From Brachybacterium kimchii (GTDB lineage: Bacteria > Actinomycetota > Actinomycetes > Actinomycetales > Dermabacteraceae), in the NCBI RefSeq assembly GCF_023373525.1, contig NZ_CP097218.1, forward strand, positions 2,728,001-2,792,000: a stretch of 64,000 bases of DNA, written 5' to 3'. Numbering within the stretch: position 1 is the stretch's first letter; each line of letters begins with the position of its first letter. Made by a program: the position numbers and the translations under genes. The notes under the pieces are model-generated. The model had not been told where the DNA came from, did no database searches, and saw only the letters and a program-made list of their open reading frames with translations. Of this stretch, positions 44,441-53,665 are shown one piece after another.

Positions 44441-44464
44441 CTCGATGTCATACCGATCATCGAG
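44441..44464 (+). promoter_or_regulatory. Inverted repeat overlapping the ribosome-binding site
   Basis: CTCGATG (44441-44447) pairs with CATCGAG (44458-44464) around a 10-base loop. The right arm includes the start of the Shine-Dalgarno sequence CGAGGAG. It could be an operator or an RNA stem that limits translation of the DUF4956 gene. Confidence 0.45.
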
Positions 44465-44475
44465 GAGCACACGTC

Positions 44476-45225
44476 ATGTCCGCCATCACCCTGTACGCCC
44501 TGGATCTCGTCGCCGCAGCGACCCTGACCTTCGGCATCTACTGGCCCCGCCATCGCCGACGCGACCTCGTCGTCGCGTTCCTCGGCATCAACGTCGGAGT
44601 CCTCGCCGTCTCGGCCCTGCTCGCGAACTCGGCCGTGAGCGCCGGGATCGGCCTGGGCCTGTTCGGCGTCCTGTCGATCATCCGGCTGCGCTCGGACGAG
44701 CTCGCGCAGCACGAGATCGCCTACTACTTCGCGTTCCTGGCGCTCGGCCTCGTGGGCGGGCTGTCCGTCACCCCCGCCTGGATGGGCGCGGTGTTCATGG
44801 CGCTCATCGTCCTCACCATGACGCTCGTCGACCACCCGGCGCTGCTCGCCGCGCACCGCCGACAGGTGGTGGTCGTCGATCGCGCGATCGCCGACGAGGA
44901 CGAACTGCGCGAGCACCTCTCCCGGATGCTCGGCGGCCGCGTGACCTCGCTCAGCGTGCAGCGGCTGGACACCGTCTCGGACACCACCACGGTCGACGTC
45001 CGCTACCGCCTCACCGGCGAGCGCCCCGCGGGCGCGGCCGTGCCGATCGAGGCGAGCGCCGCCGAGCGCTCGACGACCTCGGCCGGGCGCACCAGCATGG
45101 CCGCCCCCGTCGGCGCCGAGTCGGACACTCGATCCGACTCACGGTCCGACTCCCGGGCCTACGCCGGCGCCGGTGCCGACTCTGCTGCCGACGCCTCCCG
45201 CCACGTGCAGGGGGTCGCGCGATGA
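44476..45225 (+). CDS. DUF4956 membrane protein, polyphosphate operon
   Basis: 249 residues from ATG 44476 with GAGGAG upstream. Four or five membrane spans (about 5-125) are followed by a soluble alpha/beta part and a Ser/Arg/Ala-rich tail. FGVLSIIRLRSDELAQHEIAYYF is the hallmark block of DUF4956. The function is not established; the family is found next to VTC-domain polymerases, CotH kinases and Cthe_2159-like proteins in many bacteria, so it probably helps make, export or place an anionic polymer. It overlaps the polymerase gene by ATGA and so is made in step with it. Confidence 0.82.
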   Translation: MSAITLYALDLVAAATLTFGIYWPRHRRRDLVVAFLGINVGVLAVSALLANSAVSAGIGLGLFGVLSIIRLRSDELAQHEIAYYFAFLALGLVGGLSVTPAWMGAVFMALIVLTMTLVDHPALLAAHRRQVVVVDRAIADEDELREHLSRMLGGRVTSLSVQRLDTVSDTTTVDVRYRLTGERPAGAAVPIEASAAERSTTSAGRTSMAAPVGAESDTRSDSRSDSRAYAGAGADSAADASRHVQGVAR

Positions 45226-46043
45226 CCAGCCTGAGCACCCTCCCCGCCGTGGGCCTCGAGGAGATCTCCGAGCGCGCTGGCCTGATGACCCGCGTGGACC
45301 GCAAGTACCTGGTGCCCCGCGAGACCGTGCACATGCTGCTCACGGAGCTCGACGGCAGCGTCCGCGTCCTCGAGATCGGCGGCCGGCGCACCTTCCGCTA
45401 CGCCTCCACGTACTACGACACCGCCGACCTCGCGACCTTCCGCGCCGCGGCCGGCAGGCGCCGCCGGCGCGCGAAGATCCGCTGCCGCGAGTACGTCGAC
45501 TCCGGCACCGCGTTCCTCGAGGTGAAGACCGCCACCGGACGCGGGGGCTCCTCCAAACAGAGGATCCCGCTGCCGTCCGGATCCGACGGCGACCCGTCCG
45601 CCGGACCCCTGGAGGGTACCTCCCGAGAGTTCGTCGACATCGCACTCGACGGCGCCGGATGCGCCCTCGACGGCGAGCTCGGACCGGTGCTCACCACCCG
45701 CTACGACCGCACGACGCTCCTGGTCACCGGCGAGGAGAGCCGCGTCACGATCGACGCCGGCCTGCACTGGGAGATCCCCGGCACGCAGCGTCCGACGGGC
45801 ACGGGCAGGCACGCCGCGTCCGCGCCGCCGCCCGGCTACGACCTCGAGGGCCTCGTCGTCATCGAGACGAAGGCGGGCACCCGACCGGGACGCGCCGACC
45901 GCCTGCTCTGGGCCGACGGCCACCGACCGGTGCGGATCTCGAAGTTCGCGACGGGCCTCGCCCTGCTGGATCCGCGTCTGCCGACGAACCGCTGGCACCG
46001 CACCCTCCAGAAGGTCCGCTCGCCGGCCCAGCACGCAGCGTGA
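45222..46043 (+). CDS. VTC-domain polyphosphate polymerase
   Basis: 273 residues starting in the ATGA overlap. The VTC tunnel fold is indicated by MTRVDRKYLVP near residues 22-32, RTFRYASTYYDT, the Arg/Lys-rich KIRCREYVDSG, and the acidic/basic pairs FLEVKTATG and VIETKAGTRPGRADRL. SKFATGLALLDP closes the domain. Yeast Vtc4 uses ATP to build polyphosphate in such a tunnel, with Arg/Lys binding the chain and Glu/Asp the metal; these classes of residue are present. It is soluble here and presumably acts with the DUF4956 membrane partner. Bacterial members are little characterised. Confidence 0.85.
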   Translation: MTSLSTLPAVGLEEISERAGLMTRVDRKYLVPRETVHMLLTELDGSVRVLEIGGRRTFRYASTYYDTADLATFRAAAGRRRRRAKIRCREYVDSGTAFLEVKTATGRGGSSKQRIPLPSGSDGDPSAGPLEGTSREFVDIALDGAGCALDGELGPVLTTRYDRTTLLVTGEESRVTIDAGLHWEIPGTQRPTGTGRHAASAPPPGYDLEGLVVIETKAGTRPGRADRLLWADGHRPVRISKFATGLALLDPRLPTNRWHRTLQKVRSPAQHAA

Positions 46044-46162
46044 GGAGGCCCCCGCATCACCACCGGACCGACCATCGGCACCACACCAGTCGCCGGCACT
46101 TCTTCAGTCACCAGCACTTCTTCCACCACCACGGCCCCGGGCCGCGAGAGGACACGATCACC

Positions 46163-47743
46163 ATGACCAGCCAGCACACCCCTGAGAACCCGTCGACCAC
46201 CGAGCCCGCGACACCTGCCCCGCCGTCGTCCGCACCTCCGTCGACCACCCCGCCGCCGACCGGACGCAGACGCGACCGCAGCGCGCGCAGCGTCCGCCGG
46301 ACCATGGCCGCCGTGGCGGCGGGCGCCGCGACCCTCGCCCTCGCGGCGTGCGGAGCGGCGACCGCGGTCACCGGCGCCTCCTCGAGCAGCGAGGCGGCGG
46401 CGAGCACCACCTCGAGCTCGAGCACCTCGGCGAGCAACGACATGCTGTCGAGCCTGGACCTGACCACCCTCGACACCCACTACGACGAGGACGACCTGAA
46501 CTGGGACGAGGCCGACGAGCAGGCGATCACCCTCTCCGACGACGGCTCGACCTCCGACTCCTCGGGGGTGAGCGTCGACGGCTCGACCGTGACGATCACC
46601 GAGGGCGGCGTGTACCGGGTCTCCGGGGCGCTGAGCGACGGCCAGCTGGTCGTCGACGCCCCGGACGACGAGGACGTCACGATCATCCTCGACGACGCCT
46701 CGATCACCTCGAGCAGTGGCCCCGGCATCTCCGTGACCAGCGCGGACGAGGCGACCCTGTATCTGGCCGACGGCACGGAGAACTCCGTCGAGGACGGCTC
46801 GGACTACGAGGTCGCGGACGATGCGACGCCCGTCGCGGCGATCGCCTCCGCCTCCGATCTCACGATCGCCGGCAGCGGCGCGCTCTCGGTCACCGGAAAC
46901 ACGAACGACGGCATCTCCACGAAGGACGGCCTCGCGATCGTCGGCGGCGACCTCACGGTCACCGCGGCCGACGACGGCATCCGCGGCAAGGACTACGTGG
47001 ACATCACCGGCGGCACCTTCGACATCACCAGCGGGGGCGACGCCATCAAGTCCGACAACTACGAGGACGAGGACCGCGGCTGGGTGCTCATCACCGCCGG
47101 CAGCTTCACGATCGACGCCGGCGATGACGGCATCGACGCCGAGCAGGCGATCGAGCTCGCCGACGGCACGCTCACCATCGAGAAGTCGCAGGAGGGCCTC
47201 GAGGCGAACGACGTCATGATCGAGGGCGGCACCGTGGACATCACGGCCTCGGACGACGGCATCAACTCCACCGCGGCGACCACCGAGGAGGAGGCCGCGG
47301 CGGAGGAGTCGTCGGACGCCTCGACCTCCTCGGATTCCACCGACTCCACGGACTCGAGCAGCTCGAGCGACAGCACCGACGCCCAGCAGCAGGGCCCGGG
47401 CGGGGGCAGCGAGGAGGATGACGGCTCGTGGCTGTCGATCTCCGGCGGCACCGTCACCATCGACGCCGACTTCGACGGCCTCGACTCGAACGGCTCCATC
47501 TCGCTGACCGGCGGCGACACCACCATCACGAGCGCCGACAACGGCGGCGACTCCCCTGTCGACGCCAACGGCGACGTGACCTTCGACGGGGCGACGCTCA
47601 CGGCGAACGGCACCGAGATCACCTCGGCCGACGACCTGCAGTCGCAGGCCGGCGGCATGGGCGGTGGCCAGGGCGGCACGCCTCCCGACCAGCAGAGCAG
47701 CGATGCGGGCACGGACTCCGCGTCCTCGACGACCGAGTCCTGA
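46163..47743 (+). CDS. Cthe_2159-like carbohydrate-binding lipoprotein
   Basis: 526 residues from ATG 46163 with GAGAGGA upstream. A Pro/Thr-rich cytoplasmic start and RRTMAAVAAGAATLALAACG, with Cys about residue 62, form a lipoprotein signal. After a Ser-rich stretch comes a repetitive beta-helix-like region (about 140-480) built of units such as DGIRGKDYVDITGGTFDI and DDGINS. It is very acidic and Asp-rich, and a Ser/Asp tract (SSSSSDSTDAQQQ) interrupts it. Cthe_2159 is a calcium-dependent polysaccharide-binding beta-helix protein. It follows the polymerase by about 120 bases, which suggests a surface protein that holds a glycan or anionic polymer. Confidence 0.82.
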   Translation: MTSQHTPENPSTTEPATPAPPSSAPPSTTPPPTGRRRDRSARSVRRTMAAVAAGAATLALAACGAATAVTGASSSSEAAASTTSSSSTSASNDMLSSLDLTTLDTHYDEDDLNWDEADEQAITLSDDGSTSDSSGVSVDGSTVTITEGGVYRVSGALSDGQLVVDAPDDEDVTIILDDASITSSSGPGISVTSADEATLYLADGTENSVEDGSDYEVADDATPVAAIASASDLTIAGSGALSVTGNTNDGISTKDGLAIVGGDLTVTAADDGIRGKDYVDITGGTFDITSGGDAIKSDNYEDEDRGWVLITAGSFTIDAGDDGIDAEQAIELADGTLTIEKSQEGLEANDVMIEGGTVDITASDDGINSTAATTEEEAAAEESSDASTSSDSTDSTDSSSSSDSTDAQQQGPGGGSEEDDGSWLSISGGTVTIDADFDGLDSNGSISLTGGDTTITSADNGGDSPVDANGDVTFDGATLTANGTEITSADDLQSQAGGMGGGQGGTPPDQQSSDAGTDSASSTTES

Positions 47744-47775
47744 CGTCGGGTCCCCAGCGGCCGGCAGGCCCACAC

Positions 47776-47829
47776 GATATGAGCGTGGCGAACAAGAATC
47801 CGCGGATCCTGGTTCGCCACGCTCACATC
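47776..47829. terminator. Bidirectional hairpin terminator
   Basis: TGAGCGTGGCGAAC (47780-47793) and GTTCGCCACGCTCA (47812-47825) are perfectly complementary, extended by GAT/ATC outside one mismatch; the loop holds the small palindrome ATCCGCGGAT. It stands between the lipoprotein and PhoX-like genes, which converge. Confidence 0.7.
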
Positions 47830-47873
47830 TTCACGCCCGCGCCGGCACCTCCGTGCCCGCGCGGGCTCGGGCG

Positions 47874-50456
47874 TCAGCCCTTGAACGCGACCTTCTGCTC
47901 GGCGATCAGGCCGTGCAGGAACTCGGCGGCCCATTCGCGGGTGAGCGCCTCGGTGGGCCGGAAGGTGCTGCCGGAGGCCACGCCCTCCTTCTTCAGCCAG
48001 GCGATCTGGCGGGCGAAGGTGGAGCTCGCCGGCACGTCGCCGAACGGCGCCTTGGTCGGCTTCGGGGCGGACGGGGAGCCCGCGTACCGGTAGAGGTAGG
48101 CGGCGCTCTCCTGGCGGGTGACGGCCTGGGTGGGGCGGAAGGTGCCGTCGGAGTAGCCGCCGACGATCCCTTCCTGCTTCGCCCAGATGATCGCCCGGTA
48201 GTTGTTCGTCTCGCCCTGCTCGACGTCGCGGAAGGGCTCGTTGCGCGGCAGGCGCACCTCGGGCTTCCCGGCCGCCCGGTAGAGGAACGCGGCGAGCGCC
48301 GCGCGGGTGACCTTCTTGCGCGGGGCGAAGGTGTCGTCGGCCCGGCCGGGGATGATCCCCTTGAGGGCCGCCCACTGGATCGCGTCGTAGTGCTCCGAGC
48401 CCTTCTTCACGTCGCTGAACTCGGTGCGCGCGGGCAGGATCTGCACGACGGTCGGCTTCGGGCCGGTGCCCTCGAACTCGGGCCAGTAGGAGACCTGCTC
48501 GTCGAAGGTGCCGTCCTCGCCCGGGTGCTGGACCGAGACGAAGGCGGTGCGGTCCTGGTCGCGCACGATCGGGCCGCAGGTCTCGGCGTCCACCGGGACG
48601 GAGGCGAACTGCTCGACCTTGCCGCGCTGGTTCCCCTCGAGGGTCACACGGAACAGGCCGTCGTTGAAGCCGATGGTGCTCGGGGCGCCGTCGGTCGAGA
48701 TCCAGAGGTTCCCGACGGAGTCGAAGGCCAGGTTGTCCGGGCAGGAGATCGGCGAGACCTTCTTCTTCGGGAAGCCCGAGAAGTAGGTGGAGGTGTTCTG
48801 CGCGGGGTCGCCGCACACGAGCAGCAGGTTCCAGGCGAAGGAGGTGCCGGACTGCGTGCCCAGCTCGTCGATCTCGACGACGTGGCCGTCGCGGTTGACG
48901 GTGCGGGGGTTGACCTCGTCGGGCCCGGCCTTGCCCTCGGTGCCGCGGCCGTCGTTGTTCGTGCAGGCCACATAGACCTTGCGACTCTTCAGCGAGGGCT
49001 CGACGTCCTCGCAGCGGTCCATCTTCGTGGGCCCGACCTTGTCGGCCGCGAGGCGGGTCTTCACGAGCACCTCGTCCACGTCCATCCCCTCGACCTCGGA
49101 CTTGCCGTCCACGATCAGCGGAATCCAGCGGCCGGTGCCGTCGAAGGAGCCGTCCTTCGGGACCGCGCCCGAGCCGTTGATGGTGCCCGAGTTGCCCTCG
49201 AACTTCGCGACGTAGAGGTCGCCCTCCTCGAGGAGGGTCATGTTGTGCTTGCGGTTGCCCTCCTTGTACTTCTTCGCGGAGACGAACTTGTAGAGGTAGT
49301 CGAACTTCTCGTCGTCGCCCATGTAGGCGACCGCGTGGCCGTCCTCGGCGATGATGACGTTCGCGCCCTCGTGCTTGAAGCGGCCCATCGCGGTGTGCTT
49401 GCGCGGGGTCGACTCGGGATCCCACGGGTCCACCTCGACGATCCAGCCGAAGTGGTGGGCGGAGTTCTCGTAGCCGTCGTTCGTGGTGTCGAAGCGCGGG
49501 TCCACGTTCTCCCAGCCGCGGGCGGTGGCCTTCGCGCTCATGCCGTAGCGCTTGTCCTCGTCGGTGTCGCCGGCGGTGCGGAAGTAGCCGTTGAAGTTCT
49601 CCTCGCCGCTGAGCTGCGTGCCCCACGGGGTGAGGCCGCCCGAGCAGTTGCCGAAGGTGCCGTGGGTGGCGTTGCCGCGGGGGAAGTCCTTGGTCTTCAG
49701 CAGGTCGGAGAAGCGGGCGGGGCCGGTGAAGGCGTACTTCGTGTCGGCGAGGAAGCGGCGGTTCAGCTCGGCGTCGACCACGTACTCGTACGGCGAGTCG
49801 TGGTCCTCGCGCTGCAGCTCGACCACGGTCAGGCCGTGGGCGTTCAGGCCCACCTCGGCGACGGTCTCGGCGTCGGTGTCCTCCGGCAGCATGATGTTCT
49901 CGTTCGTGTACTCGTGGTTCACGAACATCACGGCGCGCAGGCCGTCCGAGTCCGGGATCTCCTGGATCTCGGTGTAGTCGTTGTTGTAGCCGAACTGGCG
50001 CTTCTGCGCCTCGGCGGTCTGGGCGCCCCAGTCGAAGTCGGGGGCGTCGGAGAACAGCTTGTCGCCCCACTTGATGATGGGGTGCCACTCGAAGCCCTCG
50101 GGGACGGTGAACTCGTCGACGGTGTAGTCGACGGGGTCGATCGCCTCGAAGCGCAGCGGGCTGCCGTTCGGGGCCTTGGGGCCCTTTCCGGCGTCGGCCA
50201 GGGGGCCGACGGGGGCCGCGTCGGCCGACGGAGCGCCCGCGGTGCCGGCGACGGCGATCGCGAGAGCGCCCGCGGCGGTGCCGCCGAGCATGGCGCGGCG
50301 GCTCAGCGCGGCCGAGGCGACGTCACGGAAGTAGGAGTTCGACGAGCTGTTGCAGGTCTCGCCGAGGCACGCGTTCGCGCACTTCAGGGCACAGGTCACG
50401 GGCGACCGCTTGCCGGCCACGTGATCCTTCATGAGCAGAGGGAGCTGGATGACCAC
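47874..50456 (-). CDS. PhoX-like (DUF839) Tat-exported phosphatase with three SLH domains
   Basis: 860 residues from GTG 50456, with AAGGA seven bases upstream. A Cys-rich N-terminal region (about 25-45) precedes the Tat core SRRAMLGGTAAGALA. The PhoX catalytic body (about 90-650) contains MFVNHEYTNEN, HGTFGNCSGGLTPWGT, LSGEENFNGYF and DNLAFDSVGNLWISTDG, the conserved family blocks. These bind calcium and iron and remove phosphate from esters outside the cell. The C-terminal ~210 residues hold three SLH repeats (FSDVKKGSEHYDAIQWA, FRDVEQGETNNYRAIIWA, FGDVPASSTFARQIAWL) for anchoring to wall polymers. SLH on PhoX is a notable addition. It converges on the polyphosphate operon. Confidence 0.9.
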   Translation of the reverse strand: MVIQLPLLMKDHVAGKRSPVTCALKCANACLGETCNSSSNSYFRDVASAALSRRAMLGGTAAGALAIAVAGTAGAPSADAAPVGPLADAGKGPKAPNGSPLRFEAIDPVDYTVDEFTVPEGFEWHPIIKWGDKLFSDAPDFDWGAQTAEAQKRQFGYNNDYTEIQEIPDSDGLRAVMFVNHEYTNENIMLPEDTDAETVAEVGLNAHGLTVVELQREDHDSPYEYVVDAELNRRFLADTKYAFTGPARFSDLLKTKDFPRGNATHGTFGNCSGGLTPWGTQLSGEENFNGYFRTAGDTDEDKRYGMSAKATARGWENVDPRFDTTNDGYENSAHHFGWIVEVDPWDPESTPRKHTAMGRFKHEGANVIIAEDGHAVAYMGDDEKFDYLYKFVSAKKYKEGNRKHNMTLLEEGDLYVAKFEGNSGTINGSGAVPKDGSFDGTGRWIPLIVDGKSEVEGMDVDEVLVKTRLAADKVGPTKMDRCEDVEPSLKSRKVYVACTNNDGRGTEGKAGPDEVNPRTVNRDGHVVEIDELGTQSGTSFAWNLLLVCGDPAQNTSTYFSGFPKKKVSPISCPDNLAFDSVGNLWISTDGAPSTIGFNDGLFRVTLEGNQRGKVEQFASVPVDAETCGPIVRDQDRTAFVSVQHPGEDGTFDEQVSYWPEFEGTGPKPTVVQILPARTEFSDVKKGSEHYDAIQWAALKGIIPGRADDTFAPRKKVTRAALAAFLYRAAGKPEVRLPRNEPFRDVEQGETNNYRAIIWAKQEGIVGGYSDGTFRPTQAVTRQESAAYLYRYAGSPSAPKPTKAPFGDVPASSTFARQIAWLKKEGVASGSTFRPTEALTREWAAEFLHGLIAEQKVAFKG

Positions 50457-50702
50457 GAGGGGTCCTTTCGCGTGGGGACGAGGCCCCGGCGGAAGGATTC
50501 CGGCGGCATGCGCAGCGCGGCACGGTCTCCGTCGCCGCACCATCGGGCGCAGCGCGGACTCCGCCGCCGCACCGACGGGCGCGGCGTGATCCTGCGCGGA
50601 CGCTCGTGTCGCAGTGGCGCGTCCGCACTCCCCCGGGGCGCGAGGGGCGGATCGAGCATGTCGTCCCGGAATGTCCAGGGCCCCACGCCGACATGACAGG
50701 GA

Positions 50703-50720
50703 GGTGTCGGGACGGTGAGC
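50703..50720 (-). promoter_or_regulatory. Degenerate PHO-box-like repeat upstream of the PhoX-like gene
   Basis: On the minus strand GCTCACCGTCC is followed by CGACACCTCCC. These are 11-base units weakly like GTTCACC-N4. It lies about 250 bases upstream of the start, which is far, so this is tentative. Confidence 0.22.
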
Positions 50721-50742
50721 GCGGCGCGGCGGACGCGCGGCG

Positions 50743-52674
50743 TCAGTGCCCGGAAGGTGCGAAGCGCAGGCTCGAGCCGGGCGGGAGCTGGGCGAGCAGT
50801 GGGAGATCGGCCTCGTCGACCACCGCGATCACGGGATATCCGCCGGTCACGGGGTGGTCCGCGAGGAACACGACGGGCAGCCCGGAGGGCGGCAGCTGGA
50901 TCGCTCCCGGCACCAGGCCCTCGCTCGCGAGCTCCTCGGTGCGCACCCGGCGCAGGGGCGCGTCGCCGTCGGCCGCCTCGAGGCGCGCGCCCACCCGGTC
51001 GCTGTGGCCGCCGACCACCCAGGTCCGTCCGAGCAGGGCATCGTCCTCGGCCCAGTCCGCCCGCGGGCCGCGTCGGATCCGGAGCACGGCACCGGTGAGG
51101 CCGCCGGCGGCCGAGTCCTCCGCCGCCGCGTCGTCCGACGGCGCATCGCCCGCGGCCGCATCGTCGTCCGACGGCGCGTGGTCCGCGGCCGCATCGTCGT
51201 CGAGGTCCGGGGCCTGCGGAGACCGGGGCAGGACGGTCGCCGGCTCCTCGGGGGAGCCGACGCTGCGGTGCGCATCCGCCTGACCGATGGCGAGCACGTC
51301 GTCGGCGGCGAGGGGGCGCGGGCCGAGGCCGGAGAGGGTGTCCGCCGCGCGGCTCCCGAGCTGTGAGGGCACGTCGATGCCTCCGCGCACGGCGACGTAT
51401 CCGCGAAGTCCCGACGTCGGCGCGGCGAGGGCGAGCGTCTCGCCGTCGCGCAGGCCGAAGGGTTCGCACAGGGAGACGGGGAAGCCCGCGTCCTCGCGCT
51501 CGGCCGCGTCCTCTCCCTCGTCGAGGTCGCTCTCGTCCTCCTGCGCGGCGTCGGCGTCGGCCCGGTGGATCCTGGCCTCGCCGATCGCCCCGGACAGCGC
51601 GAGGACGAGGTCGCCTCGGGCGCGCACGCGGAGCCCGCCCAGCAGCGTCTCCAGGACCGCCGCGTCCGGGGCGTTGCCCACCAGGCGGTTCGCCTGGCGG
51701 GCCGAGGGGCCGTCGGCCGCACCGGAGCCCGTGACGCCGAGGTCGCCGAGACCGGGCCGGCCGGAGTCCTCCACGAGGGTGCGCGGGCCGGGGGCGAGGA
51801 CCTCGAGCGCGGCCGATCCTGCGGCGACATCCGGGAAGGGGCGCGGGGCGGGCTGCGCCTCGCCGGTGGCCGCGGCGCCGTCAGCGGCGGCATCGTCAGA
51901 GGCCACTCCGTCCGCCGTCCCCTCGTCGACCGTCCCGCGCCCGCGCCGCATCACCCGCGCGCTCTCGCGCCGCGCCTCGAAGCGCACGGTGTCGCCGGGG
52001 CGGATCATCGCGGGATCCTTCGCGTCGGGATCGAAGAGGACGGCGTCGGTGCGGCCCACGAGCTGCCAGCCGCCGGGCGAGGCCTTCGGGTAGACGGCCG
52101 AGAACTCTCCGGCGAGCGCGACCGCCCCGGCCGGGACGCGGGTGCGCGGACTGTCCCGTCGGGGCACCGCGAGGCGCGCATCGCCGCCGGTCAGGTACAC
52201 GAATCCGGGGGCGAATCCTCCGAAGGCCGCGGTCCAGGGTGTGCCGGTGTGGGCCGCGACGACGGCCTCGGCGCTCAGTCCGGTGGCGCGCGCGACCTCC
52301 TCGAGGTCCTCCCCGTCGTAGACGACGCCGATCCGGCGGGTCCGTCCCGTCGAGGCCTTCCCCGCCTCCGGGGTGCGCACGGCGATCTCCTCGGCGGCCG
52401 CGAGGGCGTCGGCCGAGGTCCCGAAGCGCACGAGCACGGTGCGGGCGGCGACCACGCTCCACTCCTGGCCGGGCAGCGGCGCGGTGCGCACGGAGTCGTT
52501 CCAGGCCAGGGCGTCCTCGAGGCTGGGCAGCTCGAGAAGCAGGGCCCGCTCCCCCATCGGCAGCACGCGGGGCGAGGCCGCGCCGGCTCCGTTCCCGCGC
52601 TTCGCGGCGCGTCCGCGTGCGGGCCTCGGGTTCGTGTCGCGGGCCTTCCCCGCCCGGTCCTCGCGGGGGCTCAT
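50743..52674 (-). CDS. 5-oxoprolinase subunits B and C, fused (PxpB-PxpC)
   Basis: 643 residues; ATG 52674 overlaps the pxpA stop (ATGA). The first half (about 37-235) is PxpB (KipI-like): [44 protein letters not shown]-like [19 protein letters not shown]. The second half (about 285-643) is PxpC (KipA-like): [56 protein letters not shown]. With PxpA it hydrolyses 5-oxoproline to glutamate using ATP. Two low-complexity inserts, one between the halves and one Asp/Ala-rich (about 495-530) inside PxpC, come from imperfect DNA repeats. B and C are separate in many bacteria. Confidence 0.9.
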   Translation of the reverse strand: MSPREDRAGKARDTNPRPARGRAAKRGNGAGAASPRVLPMGERALLLELPSLEDALAWNDSVRTAPLPGQEWSVVAARTVLVRFGTSADALAAAEEIAVRTPEAGKASTGRTRRIGVVYDGEDLEEVARATGLSAEAVVAAHTGTPWTAAFGGFAPGFVYLTGGDARLAVPRRDSPRTRVPAGAVALAGEFSAVYPKASPGGWQLVGRTDAVLFDPDAKDPAMIRPGDTVRFEARRESARVMRRGRGTVDEGTADGVASDDAAADGAAATGEAQPAPRPFPDVAAGSAALEVLAPGPRTLVEDSGRPGLGDLGVTGSGAADGPSARQANRLVGNAPDAAVLETLLGGLRVRARGDLVLALSGAIGEARIHRADADAAQEDESDLDEGEDAAEREDAGFPVSLCEPFGLRDGETLALAAPTSGLRGYVAVRGGIDVPSQLGSRAADTLSGLGPRPLAADDVLAIGQADAHRSVGSPEEPATVLPRSPQAPDLDDDAAADHAPSDDDAAAGDAPSDDAAAEDSAAGGLTGAVLRIRRGPRADWAEDDALLGRTWVVGGHSDRVGARLEAADGDAPLRRVRTEELASEGLVPGAIQLPPSGLPVVFLADHPVTGGYPVIAVVDEADLPLLAQLPPGSSLRFAPSGH

Positions 52675-53501
52675 GCGAAGCTCCGGACGTCCACGCCCGC
52701 GTCCTCGAGGCCGCGGCGCACGGCACGGGCGAGGTCGACGGCCCCCGGGGTGTCGCCGTGCAGGCAGATGCTCGTCGCCTCGGGTCGCAGGAGCGTCCCG
52801 TCCGTCGCCCCGATCTCTCCGCGGGTGGCGAAGCGGACCATGCGCTCGGCGACCTCACGGGGGTCCTCGATCACCGCGCCGCTCTCCCGTCGCGGCACGA
52901 GCGTGCCCGAGGGGGTGTAGGCGCGGTCGGCGAAGGCCTCGCCGATCACCGCGATCCCCGCTTCGCGCGCGAGCTCGGCCGCGCGGGAGCCGGGCAGCAG
53001 GAGCAGGGCGAGCGCGCCCGACCCTCCTGCGCCGTCGGGCCCGCCCGACCCGTCGGTCGCGCCGGCCGCATCGGCCGCGTCGGCCGCTCCGCCGACCGCC
53101 CGCACCGCGTCGACGACGGCTCGGGCGTGCTGCTCGTGGTGGACGATCGTGTTGTAGAGGGCGCCGTGCGGCTTCACGTAGGCGACGCGGGCGCCCTCCG
53201 CGCGGGCCATGCCCTGCAGGGCGCCGATCTGAAAGACGACGTCGTCGGCGAGCTCGTCGGGACTCGCGTCGACGAATCGCCGGCCGAAGCCGGCGAGGTC
53301 GTGGTAGGAGACGTGCGCGCCGATCGTGACACCGCGCGCGGCCGCCGCCCGCACCGTGCGCCGCATGTGCGAGGGGTCCCCGGCATGGAAGCCGCAGGCG
53401 ATGTTCGCGCTGGTCACGACGTCGAGGATCGCCTCGTCGTCACCCATGGTCCAGGCGCCGAAGGACTCGCCGATGTCGCTGTTCAGATCGATCGTGCTCA
53501 T
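52671..53501 (-). CDS. pxpA: 5-oxoprolinase subunit A
   Basis: 276 residues from ATG 53501 with GGAGAGG upstream. It has the LamB/YcsF fold: [15 protein letters not shown] at the start, [62 protein letters not shown] and [14 protein letters not shown]. This subunit carries out the ring opening of 5-oxoproline; PxpBC supplies the ATP-driven step. An insert rich in Ala, Gly and Asp (about 150-170) is unusual. It is the first gene of the pxpA-pxpBC operon and is divergent from a LysR regulator that may control it. Confidence 0.94.
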   Translation of the reverse strand: MSTIDLNSDIGESFGAWTMGDDEAILDVVTSANIACGFHAGDPSHMRRTVRAAAARGVTIGAHVSYHDLAGFGRRFVDASPDELADDVVFQIGALQGMARAEGARVAYVKPHGALYNTIVHHEQHARAVVDAVRAVGGAADAADAAGATDGSGGPDGAGGSGALALLLLPGSRAAELAREAGIAVIGEAFADRAYTPSGTLVPRRESGAVIEDPREVAERMVRFATRGEIGATDGTLLRPEATSICLHGDTPGAVDLARAVRRGLEDAGVDVRSFA

Positions 53502-53652
53502 GGGGCCTCTCCGTCGACGCTCGTGGACGCATCTCCTCTCCAAGGATCGCAGACTCCCCCGACAGCCGGCCCGGACCGCGATCCCGGACATTCCGTGCGA
53601 CCGATCGGGTGACTTCGCGCCCAACCCATAAGCATCCCTAGGGTCACCCGAG

Positions 53653-53658
53653 TACGCT
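53653..53658 (+). promoter_or_regulatory. Leaderless -10 element (TACGCT)
   Basis: TACGCT ends 7 bases before the LysR ATG, with no Shine-Dalgarno sequence. CCCTAGGG just upstream (53635-53642) is a small palindrome in the shared divergent region. Confidence 0.55.
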
Positions 53659-53665
53659 CGTCCCC

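Noticed and set aside
46163..47743. Adhesin or S-layer protein as the identity of the acidic lipoprotein
   Set aside because: The repeat units and operon context fit the Cthe_2159-like carbohydrate-binding family better; no SLH or LPXTG anchor is present.
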